A program made the translations under genes and the position numbers. A DNA stretch of 64,000 nt from the NCBI GenBank assembly GCA_964035795.1, contig OZ038321.1:16485971-16549970 (forward strand), read 5' to 3'. A model generated the notes under the pieces. That model was not told where the DNA came from, searched no databases, and saw only the letters and a list, made by a program, of their open reading frames with translations. This DNA comes from Pterobdella sp. o SKG-2022. Taxonomy: Eukaryota > Annelida > Clitellata > Hirudinida > Piscicolidae. Within the stretch, counting starts at the first letter, position 1, and every line of letters begins with the position of its first letter. Below are positions 53,601-64,000 of the stretch, in pieces.

Positions 53601-56600
53601 GCCAATTTGGTATACTAACTTGTACTTTTGTCCATTTTTATAAGTATTTACGGCTATTTATACCACTTTAAATTCTTGAAATGGCTTTTAGCTACAAAGT
53701 TGAAAAGAACAAAGGTTGAAAGCATTTCGGCTTGGAAGTGAAAAACTAATAGAACTTTTCAAATATTTTTTTGAATTAAAATCTTGAGAAATTAAACATA
53801 AGACCAATGTTTCAAGTTTGCTTACATGGTATACTAATCCTATTCTCTGCTAGAAATTTTGATATGCCTCACATTGTTTTCTTATAACGTCATCTATTTT
53901 AGTATTATCAAGATTCTCAAAATTACTCTCTTTGTGTACTGGTAGCTTATGCTTATAATAAGTTCATCTGTTAATTATTTAAACATTTTAGTTTAAATTA
54001 TAACTAATCTAAAGAAAATTTGGGTTGACAAGCAAGTTTGATATAACACTTCAAACAAACACTTATATTTGAGCAGGGGGTTGAAGAACTCAAATAATGT
54101 TTGGGCTAAGTTCTAAAATTAACAATTGTTTTTGTGTGATATATTGATCAATGAAAAAATGATAAAACTTGATAATTCAACTTTTTCTTGTATATTTACA
54201 CTTGATTATTGTAATTAAACCTCTGGCCCATATTTTTGTATATATGTTTATATAAATTATCCAATTGCTTATTATGTGTAGATAAATAATCTGAATTTGG
54301 ATGACTCAAGTGAAATATCTTGCTTATAAGATTTTTATTTTAAATATTAGCATTTTTTCATACGTATCATAATTACCTTATCTTTTATCGTTAATATAGC
54401 CATTCTCAATACGATAACATTGGTAAAATATTGAATGTATAAATGCAATTCACAATTTCCAAATATTTTTACATTAATTATGCTTAATTATCTTTAAATT
54501 GCTATAATTATTTTATCAAATTTTGTGTAAAGTACAGACACTGTGGCATGTTCAATTACGCCTAATATTCATCGTTTGATTTATTATTGTTCTCTCTTTC
54601 ATATTATATGATTTAAAAATTCATCATGTTTATTAACTTTCTATAGCTTTATACATTAGTTTTGTGCGTTCTAACCTATAAGCTCATGTATGTCATAAGC
54701 TATAATTTCGATAAACTTTATTGAAGGTTTATGAGTAATTTTAACATAACTTCTGTTATACGTATATAAATAATCGTTTTATGAGATTCATTTATCATAA
54801 ATTCACTTTTTCATTTAATCCTTTTATATTCAATATCCAAATATCATATTTCAAAGAAAATTAAATTTCATTATTTAAAAATACTTATTAATGTTATGTA
54901 GAGTAATTTTTTCTATGTACTTGACAAAAAATAATCTAACGCTGAGTGTATATTCTTGCAGAACTATGATCTATTGTTCAAGATGTGTGGGTGTAGATGC
55001 AACAATGGCATTTTGATTCATGAACTTGACCATTCATCTTCTCCATGCAGTTCATCTAATGATGAATTCTCACCTTTCTCTGGATCGAATCAGTTAAAAC
55101 AGCCACCAAGAAGAACTAGTTTTTCAATCAAAGATCGTTCATTTAATGAGATGAACAGAATGTTGACTGATTCAATGAATGGTTCTACAAACAAGAGCAC
55201 TATCTTTACTTTTCAAAATGATTTTGCCAACATGAATAGTGCTTTTAATAACATTGTTGCACCTACCTGCAGATATTCCTCAAACACTAACGGTTTCAAT
55301 AACAATAAAAACTTTAGCAACAACAATAATTTCAATGGTGTTAAAAATGGTGTTAATAATTTTACACATATTCTCAACAACTTCAATAATCCCAATGGAA
55401 ATAGTTTCTACCCACAATCTCTTCTTCCTACCTTCAACAAAATTAATGCAAATAATGTCAATTTTGATGCTAACAGCAATAATAATGTCATAGAACAAAA
55501 TGCACCCACTACTCCTTCAAGCAAGAAACAAATAAGAGGTCCATACTCCATGAAAACCTTTGATTTTTTTACATCATCTAAGAAAGCTGCTGCGGGGAAT
55601 ATTTTCCACCATCGCACAACAATGGAGTCTTTCAAGAAACTACCAAAATCCTCACAAAATTCTTATCATGTTAGAGTGGAAGATGATGGTCCTTATGGAA
55701 ATGATGAGATCAGGTGCTTCATATTAACAACATTTTCATGCTTGCAAAAGACTACTATGCAGTGCGTTTTGTGTCGTAATGCTTTGAAGATTTACGACAA
55801 ATACCCCCTTGTCGATGGTGAGTTGTTTAAGAATCGTTCAAATCTTTATATATTACAACATTAAAATTACCTTTTTTTTACGGTATGAATAAACAATATA
55901 TGAGTCAGGGAAGATTTCAATAATAGCTTATTTTATTCACCTTATAGTGAATGTTTTTTCCGATTCTTAGTTACTAAAAATAATATCCAAAAATATTTAT
56001 CAAAATTTTTTTTTGGAATTAATTATTTAATATTTATAGTGAGCATGATCTTGATTTACAGCTAGTTGTCTAAGTTTACTTTGAAATGTATGTGTCATTT
56101 TAATTGTACTTTGTACTCTTATCTACACAAAAACTTGTTCATATTTTCTATTTATATTAAACTAAGTTTAATGATATCACATGAAAGTTATATTTTCATT
56201 TTTTCAGGAACTTTTTTCCTCTCAATGGATAACTACGATAAATGTGGCGTTGAAGTGACTCTCACAAAGAAAATGCAACAACATCAAAATCAACAACAGC
56301 GCTACCTTAATGTTGTATGTACAGATTGCATGAATTCTAGTGAAGCCACTTGCAAAGCTTGTCATAAAGCATGGGACGGTTCAGCTTTCATCGTTGGAAC
56401 CATGTATAATTACGATATTTTTGCCGCTATGAGTTGCTGTTCCAGTCGTTTCTCATGCATAGCTTGTGACCACCCCACTCGTACTTTAAACCCTGATTAT
56501 CCTTTGACTTTCAGCGAGGCGGCCCGCCCATGTACTTGTAGCAAATGTGGTCGTGAGGCTCACCACACTATTAAACCACTTTCAAAGATTTTCAATATTA

Positions 56601-56614
56601 ACAAGGGAAATTGA
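50628..56614 (+). CDS. HECA: Headcase (HECA) homologue, 3 coding exons
   Basis: Exons 50628-51017, 54962-55817 and 56208-56614 join in phase (0, then 1) into 550 aa. The ATG follows an in-frame TGA. The N-terminal Cys-rich headcase domain begins in exon 1 (ECCLASGCLKGAF, SCTNPSC, LHLECFLEWQ) and continues into exon 2 (NYDLLFKMCGCRCNNG). A poorly conserved linker with an Asn-rich stretch (about 227-308) follows. The C-terminal headcase domain starts near 365 (YHVRVEDDG, GNDEIRCFILTTF, QCVLCRNALKIYDKYPLVDG) and ends with CTDC, CKACHKAWDGS, GTMYNYDIFAAMSCC and TCSKCGREAHH. The many paired cysteines suggest metal binding. In Drosophila and mammals headcase restrains proliferation and TORC1 signalling during differentiation (family knowledge). 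Exon 1 carries three NGSLS repeats. Intron 1 (3.9 kb) holds an L2-like LINE. Confidence 0.92.
51163..51786 (-). mobile_element. 5'-truncated L2/CR1-like LINE in headcase intron 1
   Basis: An uninterrupted 182-codon minus-strand frame (51784-51236) gives the C-terminal region of an L2/CR1-type reverse transcriptase: LVLSRIDYCNSLLCRLP, LQSLQNRAAKTVLQ, RLHWLPVVLRAQL, SGLWPHQPVSSNPFLYRSL, HIAPHLWNSLPLNLR and FRKRLKTHLYN. A short 3' UTR ends in AGTTTGCAAACT and an (AAT)n tail (51163-51180, minus strand). The lack of stops suggests a more recent insertion than the relative in transaldolase intron 6. It is truncated 5', and no target-site duplication is obvious. Confidence 0.85.
51787..54961 (+). 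other. Remainder of headcase intron 1
   Basis: AT-rich intron sequence with no supported gene. It ends at acceptor TATTCTTGCAG (54961). Confidence 0.6.
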
Positions 56615-57400
56615 ATATTTCAACTTTTTTGGAGTGTTGAAGAGATTTATAAATAATGAAAACTTGGAAATAGTTAGGAAAAATGAAAATGATCTTTTAT
56701 TGGTGTGCAACAATCTCATTATATCATGAATTGATATGAAAGTTAATCTTAGTTTTGACATCCTTCGTCACCGACTGAATTAGCGGCAGGATAAACTTCC
56801 ATGCGTGTACACGCGTTTTACTTTTTTTCGCTAATTTTGCTTCTACAAATTTTTATATAAAAAAATTAGTGTACCATTAGGCTTATAGCTAAACTGTAGG
56901 TTGAGGGCGTATTTTATAGTACACTGTTGATAAAAAGCAGAAAGGTTTGGCCTTTCCAAGCTTAGGGATTATTTTAATAATATTTACAAATTTTTTTGAA
57001 CAAATAGTTTAAAATATCTAACATGTTTGCGTTATTATGATCAATGTAAATAGTTTTCCAACGTCACGATTGTAGGCTAATTATATCTTGTAATGACTGC
57101 TTAGTGGTGTTTTGTGGTTCTGTGGTGTATAATCTAGAAATCGCCTTACGACTAACAAATGTGCAGGGAATTGTTATTGTTTTATTTATATTATTATTCA
57201 ATAATCAACTTGTGAAAAGTAACAATTATTTAAATCTCCCGTTATGTTTATTTCAAAGTTGTTTAAATTTTAACTTAATTTATTTTGTCATGGGTTCATA
57301 TATTGCAAATAGCTTAAAAACTAGTGTTTTTGCCACGTATCTTGTTTTGACGAGTCGTTAATGCTTTCACTTAATGCTTTTATTCTTTATCAATTTCTTT
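56615..57400. other. 3' flank of headcase
   Basis: Probably a long 3' UTR. An 85-codon open frame at 57104-57361 is hydrophobic and AT-driven, with no family resemblance, and is not called. Confidence 0.4.
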
Positions 57401-57404
57401 ATTG

Positions 57405-57466
57405 TTTTAGTCCAACCCTTGGTAAAGGAAAACGGGCTATAAAAAGAATTTGATTGATTGATTTTT
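57405..57466 (+). repeat. Possible retroelement 3' tail
   Basis: AAACGGGCTATAAAAAGAATT followed by TGATTGATTGATTT resembles the 3' end of L2/CR1-type LINEs or their SINEs, which finish in a short direct repeat. Only about 60 bases are recognisable. Confidence 0.35.
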
Positions 57467-57469
57467 GTT

Positions 57470-60310
57470 TTAATCTTCACTTATTTTATATTTCATGTGT
57501 TCAAATCAGCATGTTAAATTTTTATGCTCTTAAGCTAAATTCTTCATAGAATTCCTTTGCAGTCTTTTCAACCTAACATTTTGAAATTTTGGCTATAATC
57601 CTTTTTAAAGTTTTTTTGTGAATATGAGCATTTATTGTGAGAAAATGTTACTAACCTCTTCAGAGTTATAGACATTGCAACCTTTAACGAACCCAAGCCT
57701 TAAGTTGATATCCAATAAAAAGTACATTTGTTTAAGCAGATTATTTTGAAATTTCAAGAACTTTCAAAGTGTTATGTGTAAGTTTTCAACAGCTAGTAAT
57801 GTTACTTTTCATGAAAAAGATGTGTCTTATAAATTGGTCATACGTTTAGAAATTCTCATTGTGTGTGCCTGTGGCTGTGTGACTAATTTTTGAATCATTA
57901 TCAACTTATTTTGTTTTGAGTGTTTTTTTAATCTTCCTGTTTTTCTAGAATGTACGTGTACAAAAAAAACTAGCTCAGAGTTTGAAGGTTTATCTTTAGA
58001 ATTTTTAAAAATTTCATTTAATTACTTCCATGGTTGTGGCAAAACTTTATTTTCAATTATTTTTTTATATTTGTAACTTTCATTTTTTTTTCACATGTGA
58101 ATCTATCAAGAACTAATTATTTCAGCTTTGAAATATTTTTCATCGATTTGTAGAAATACAAATTTCATAAAACACAAGATTTTGTGCATGAAATTAGGTA
58201 TAATTTTGTTAATTAGATGTCCAAATTATTTTTACATCGTCTATGACGTTTAAGCTCTTTGTGCGTGAATGTTCATAATCGTTTCATTTCTAGGAGCATT
58301 TTCGCTACTTTTTTGCCGTTAAAATGTTTCAACAGGCATAATAGTCTATTTTTATTCATAAATTTTAAAATCAATGGCATCTTATTGAAGAGAGTTTTGT
58401 GTGTCAAATTAAGTTTTTTATAGGAATTTGAAATTTTTCACAAGTACTTTAGGTTATCCATAATTTACGAGTTCAAAATGTTTTTACGTAATTTTTCAGT
58501 TTTGAAACAAGCTAATTAGGAACTCAATTCCTTAACATCTGCGTATATGCTATTTTAAATAATTTAAGCTTATTGATTAACCTTTAGTTTTGATAGGATT
58601 TATTCATATTTTAAATAATATTGTTAGAAATCAATAACCAAATGTAATCATGTCTGAAATTATTGGAATTTTCAATAAAAACAGGAAAAAATACTATTTT
58701 CATTGTGTTTTATAGACCGCTATCACTCATGAAACAAAAACATTCAAACACGGATAGGAAATTAAGGTCATTGACATCTTCGAGTTTCGACCCTCCCTTA
58801 AAATGAAAGGGTTATAAGATAATATCTTCACAATTTTATATCTTCTAAATTTTTTTTTAAGGATTTAACGACAATAATTACTTTGAAAGTACTTCACAAG
58901 ATTGTCATATTTGAGGAACAATAAAATTGATAAAAGAAACTGTTTAATTTGTCAGTCTAGATGGTTCAGTATGTGAAGCGTAAGAATAAGAGTTCATGCT
59001 TTGGCCTGGATTATTACTAAATTATCTTTCATTTTTCAAAAATAATTTTTACAATATCTGTTTAATCAGTGAAAAACTTCAATTTATTACCCAAAAACTT
59101 AATTTGTAAAGTGCTATGAATAAAGTATCTGCAGTGAGCAAATATGAATCATAGTTTCTGTATACTTATGCTGATATTTTCAAAACCCTAGATAAAAAAC
59201 ATTCAGAAAACTTTTATCATGCAAACATAAAAAAAGATTATGAAGTATAAGCACTTTGTGTCAAGTGGAGCAAATTTTTAAGATATTTGCATAAAAAAAT
59301 TTGAAACTCAAAGTATTCTAAAAAAAATATAAAAAGTTCAATAATCTGATAAAATGTATTCAATTGAAATCACTTTTAGGAGTTTATTTTATTTCACTTC
59401 TAATAAAATGTGTCTAACATCCAAGCATTTAATATTGTAAGACACATTATCAAGTATACTTGATAGTGTGAGTTCAACTTACAAAAATCTTTGTGTTATT
59501 ATGCACTTAATGAAAGTGTTTGATTCAAATCGTTTTTGTTAATAGGCTAGTTTAGTTAAAATTTTTAACAGTTTTTTTTAAATGAGAGAATGTTAGAATA
59601 ATTTACGGTAAGTATCACAAATAGCGATACGCTTATTGCTCCCGAATCTTTACATAACTGAATCGAGACTAGTTTAAAATGAATACTTTTTGGAAAATTT
59701 TACGTCAATTTATATAATTTTCAATACATTATTAAGACAACAAAACCTATATTTTTCGATAACTGTAACAGAAACTATAGCTTTAAATTTAAACCTTAGT
59801 TTATAATAACAGATGCAACTGTTTGACCAAGAAGTAAAACTATCAAATATTAAGATTGATAACTAGGTTAAAGAATATTATTCAGAACGCTATAAGTTCA
59901 AAGTAAATTATAGAGTTAAACTAAAAATTTTTTTGTTTTTAAAATTATTTTTATTCAATCAATAGTGTCCAACAAAATTGTGGCAAGAAATAAAAAAGAT
60001 TTAAAGTAATATTAAGTTGATGAAAATTTCACATATTCAGTAATTCGATAATGTATACTTGTTCAGAATATGATTCTCTTAAGTATTAGAAAAAGCAAGC
60101 AAAAGACATCAAGTTTGAAAATTTGAAATATTACTTGCAAATTAAATGATCAAATTTAATAATTGTAAAATATTATAAAAAAAATTATCAATACAACTAT
60201 TTTTTTGAATATACTATAAATTTAAAAAAATATAGTACTAAATACAGTTATGCGCTACAGCTTTATTTTGAAAACTAAAATTTCGCACTAATTATAATTT
60301 ATAGAAAAAA
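57470..60310. other. Intergenic AT-rich DNA, nothing recognised
   Basis: No supported gene, RNA or repeat. Confidence 0.5.
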
Positions 60311-60319
60311 GGATTAAAA

Positions 60320-63245
60320 TAGAGAGGAAGGAGAGCAGAGACAAAAAAGGATGCTGGCAGCATTGCCACGGACAATAGCCAAGGAGATCTTCTGACGAAA
60401 CATAACTGCCTCTAAAGCGTTTCCCACCGCCTCAGAAAGTTTTCTGTCTAACTCCTCGACGAAAGTACCGGTTGAGAGACCACAGCAACCGGTAGTCTCG
60501 AATGCTACGGATTAGAAAAGAAAGTTACCCACCAGGCCTTGGTATGTGCGGCTTTTTGTTTTTTCTGCAGTTTCAGCAGCAGAGCCTGACTTTATAGAAC
60601 AGGCAATAAGGTGGAACTTGGAGAAATAGTTGACGACCGTAGAGTCCCAGACCAAACATTTTCCGTGCTTCCACCGAAAAGTTGTAATGCCGTCTGGACG
60701 ACGACCGTCGCCCCTGTCAAGCCCTGTTGGTTCGAGGATGCAAGGCAAACTAATCTTACCCAGACACCTCTTGACTATGGAATTAATTTCCACATGTCTT
60801 GGAAGTCTGCCTTCGTTCAAACGACACGAAAAGCCATAAAAACCTTTAGGGTTCATCTCTACGCCACACTTACAAGGGCACGTAGGGACGCAAGAGGTGT
60901 TAGCCCCTACTCGGAGTACAACCGCAACCAGAGTTTCCCAAAGCGGGAATTGGCTTAACTGGTCTGCGTCCACAAGCAAATCATTGAAAGCGAGCTCGCA
61001 CAAAAGTTCATCCCATTTTCGTTGACTTCCTGAAAGATCTGATCGCGCAACTCCGTAATGATTCGACCACGATTCCCTGGCTAATACGACGTCACGGTCA
61101 CCCCCCTGAAAATTATCGGACGCATGAACGTCGAGAACAGAGGAAAAAAGGAGCCGAACGAGACTCGAAGGAGCGTATGAAGAAAAGAGAAAGCATGGTA
61201 ACGATAGGGCTTGCGCTGATCTAAAACCTAAACCACCAAAGCGGTTAGGAAGCGATACTTGCTTCCAGCTCTTGTCGGACCGAGAGACATTGGAAATGGA
61301 CGAGAGAGCAGCACTTCAATAATATCGAGGGCTCAACGAAAGGGGGACACGTTCATAGAATATAAACCACTTTTGGAATAGAGAAACAATTCCTAAGTAA
61401 AGTGAAATCGTAATGAGGCTCAACTTCTTCTAACATAGAACCCCTAATTTTGAATCAAGAATGGGGACTATAGCTCGTGTGTGAGGGGAGAACCCAAAAC
61501 TGACCAGGAGTGTGAAGGAGGCAGTGAAACTGACGGCAAAATAGAAGAAAACAATTTGACAGTATTAACGTACATGTCCCCAGAATGGTTTAAAATGAGC
61601 AGCTCATATTTATTGGAGTTGATTTGAAGGCCTATCTCATCAAAAGCGTCAATAATTTTTTTTGCATCGTTAAAGACAGAGCTGATCTGACCACCAATTG
61701 TCGCATCGTCCAGGTAGCAAGTGATGACACTTGGCGATTTTGTCGACAGCCAATGCAAAAAGTGCTGGACCAAGAGAGTCACCTTGTTGGATACCTCTTG
61801 AAGAAGGTGTACAGCAAAGAGAGTGAACAGATTGGAATAAGCTTCATTAACTAAAAAGCACAAGAACGGGTAACGAGAGGCTACCTCGTCAATGAACGTT
61901 TTGCGGTCAATGAAATTAAAGGCGTTAAAAACATCAAGTTTCAAGAGCAACTTAGGGTCAACACACCCTAAACGGACACCGCCCTCTAATTGACAAAGTA
62001 ACAGATCCTCTCTGAGCGAGTTCATAACTGAAACAGCGATAATTTGGAAAACAGGCGGCGAAAGGTATTGGGCGAATACCACCACCTTTCTTTTGAAGGG
62101 CGTACAGATGGGCACCAAAGAACAAGTGCTTGATAGGGTTCGGGATTTTAGTGGATGAAACAAAAGAAGCAAAACGAGAAATGGACCTAAGAACCGAGTG
62201 CGCGCTGGTTCCCAGAGAAGGAGATATTATGTCCTTCAAATGTTGAGAGTGAAGTAAATTAGGTTCAGAACCCGAACCGTTAGAGAAACAGAAGATCGCT
62301 TTCCTAACCGAAGACTCTGTGAAAACTGGACCTGCAGGAATATGGTTAGGAAAAATATTCAACACTGGGTGACCATAAGGATGTTTGGATTTGAGGGAGA
62401 AGACCGTTTCCGGGACCATTGGGGCAAAGATATTGTCACAAGAAAGAAGACGAACCCCGCCTTTTATGTCAAAGTCATTGAATTTGGAAGAAACCAATCG
62501 TTTCAAAGGTAGACTTGAGCTTTTAGACGGACCATTTAACTTGGGGGGTCTCGTACTTATGTTTCAAGACCAGATGACGACATGAAATTAGATATGTTGA
62601 GTTTAACTGAAGAAACTGTAGATGTATTAGATTTGCTACCAGGTGACGAGTGGCGAAGAACTACTCCTGCGAAAGCCAATAATCGTTGCCACGAGATGAG
62701 GTCATTAGAAGACAAAACTGACTCAATTAATTGGACTAATGAATCTGCGAAAACAACTCTTGCTTCTTTGGGAATACGACGAATGATGAATGACTTCAAT
62801 TTCAGTTCTTGCAAATATTTAGTAAATGCCTCGTTGGAGAGATGAGAATCAATTTGGACAGAGACCGGAGAATGGTTGACACCTGAGCATTGGTGACAAG
62901 ACCAATTGCTTCCAATGAAGAGCGCCTGATCACGAGACAAATTGACGTACCTAAGATGAAAAACGAAAAAAAATTTCTAAACTTAACTGTAGCTAGTCTC
63001 TCGTGTAACTTGCAAGAACAGCATGTAAATGAATATAGCAGCTTAGGTGAAAGAGATTGACTGGAAGAAACATTTTCGGTTTGAGACGGAGAGGGAACTG
63101 AGAAATTGGCAAGCGCATTGTTGTCGAGGAGAGGAAAAGGCTGACTAAAGGATTGAAGACCGGACAACATGCCAATGGCTTTCGAGCAATGGCCAAAACG
63201 ACGAAGAACCCGGTGGACCCTACGCGGGTGGTCTGATGATAGCAT
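60320..63245 (-). mobile_element. Decayed non-LTR retrotransposon with C-terminal restriction-like endonuclease
   Basis: Reading 63245 to 60320 on the minus strand gives one long polyprotein split over at least four frames. The order is an N-terminal finger-like segment (NWSCHQCSGVNH), RRIPKEARVVFADSL, then KHPYGHPVLN, LHSQHLKDIISPSLG, FGAHLYALQKKGGGIRPI, the RT palm (LLLKLDVFNAFNF, then YLDD at 61716-61705), SWKQ, FGGLGFRSAQALSLP, a CCHC-like knuckle (CPCKCGVEMNPKGFYGFSC, GRLPRH) and a PD-(D/E)XK-like endonuclease (GRRPDGITTFRWKHG, CLVWDSTVV). This architecture is that of R2/NeSL/Utopia-type LINEs; I cannot assign the clade. The element is visibly GC-richer than its surroundings. Frameshifts near 62060 and 61003-61468 disable it, although its catalytic motifs survive. 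Confidence 0.8.
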
Positions 63246-64000
63246 GGGAGAAGCTAAAAAAATAAATTATTTAAAAAAAATTATAAGAAAATAGGGACTA
63301 AAATGAATTTTCAGACTATAGACAAAAAGATGAAGATATGAAAAATTGAAGTTCAAATTCAACCGTTTTTGATAACTACGAATATTAAACATGAACTAAA
63401 ACAATAGATATGCAAAACATATTGGAAAAATAAATAAATAAAAATGTAAAAGTTTTACAATTAAGAAATAATGGAAATGACAAAACTTTAGCTAAATCAA
63501 AATAAAAACTTGGAAACGTAAAGAATGAACGAGGCAATGGAAACAGTGAAATAGAATTGATGATAACAAAGTTAATGGAGAGTTTATGTTACACGTGGTA
63601 TCTTTCAGGTAAGGTAGATGAGACGTAAGTTACAAGGTCCCTATCGTTGTATCACACGTTGTATGAGGTTATTAAGTCAAAGTTAGCTTCATATAGTTTT
63701 TTTTAAATCCGCTGGGTAAATAAAATTAATTAGTAAAATTCAAATAAAAATTTTAGATCTATATTTTAGTGGTTGTGAAGTACGTAAATTTGAAGACGAG
63801 TTGGGTGAAAAGTCGTTCATCTACAGCCATTAAATATATATTCCACACTAAAAACTACTGCGGCATAAAAAATACCAGTCCCTGTAGTTGAGACTTTTTA
63901 GATTATTAAAAATTTCAGAAAAGTTGTAAATCAAAATTATGAGAGTTGAACAGTGCCAATCAGAGACAACGTGTGTTCTAGTGCTGTCACTAAAACTCAA
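63246..64000. other. Flank of the retrotransposon, nothing recognised
   Basis: AT-rich sequence upstream of the element's 5' side. It may include its 5' UTR. No supported feature. Confidence 0.4.

Noticed and set aside
57104..57361. 85-codon hydrophobic open frame
   Set aside because: AT-driven composition, no motif, lies in the likely headcase 3' UTR.
60611..60958. 115-codon plus-strand open frame
   Set aside because: Shadow of the minus-strand endonuclease domain of the retrotransposon.

Overview
The window is nuclear DNA of an invertebrate bilaterian animal. It is strongly AT-rich, its genes are split by spliceosomal introns (tens of bases to about 4 kb), and it carries tRNA-headed SINEs, decayed non-LTR retrotransposons, foldback MITEs and long microsatellites. 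The gene set (type-B muscarinic receptor, PRDM13, headcase, TPD52, bubblegum acyl-CoA synthetase) fits a bilaterian. I cannot fix the phylum from sequence alone.

Layout. 1-4430: intergenic, two SINE copies and one foldback element. 4444-6696 (+): intronless coding region for a muscarinic-type GPCR with a very long third intracellular loop. 6697-17860: gene-poor, with a MITE, two decayed LINE fragments pointing at each other and a long (ATT)n tract between them. 17866-27777 (+): 17-exon acyl-CoA synthetase of the bubblegum family (668 aa, all junctions in phase). 28213-34333 (-): three-exon PRDM13-type PR-domain/zinc-finger gene (638 aa), tail-to-tail with the synthetase; its intron 1 holds a long (TA)n tract. 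37651-41849 (+): ten-exon transaldolase (326 aa) with a decayed LINE in intron 6. 42392-44805 (-): six-exon TPD52-family gene (193 aa), tail-to-tail with transaldolase. 43300-47200 (-) also holds several exon-like segments that I could not place in a gene. 50628-56614 (+): three-exon headcase homologue (550 aa) with a recognisable CCAAT/TATA promoter and an L2-like LINE fragment in intron 1. About 60320-63245 (-): a decayed, visibly GC-richer non-LTR retrotransposon with an intact YLDD motif and a C-terminal restriction-like endonuclease domain.

The genes do not form a pathway. They mix housekeeping metabolism (transaldolase in the pentose phosphate pathway; fatty-acid activation), vesicle trafficking (TPD52), neural signalling and neuronal fate (muscarinic receptor, PRDM13) and differentiation control (headcase). 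Exon models were built by hand from homology to remembered family sequences, splice-site consensus and phase continuity. The five reconstructed coding genes all close in frame. I found no convincing new multi-gene system. The most useful leads are the unplaced minus-strand exons at 43.3-47.2 kb, the receptor's altered binding-pocket motif, the shared mobile-element families and the two convergent gene pairs with apparently overlapping 3' ends.
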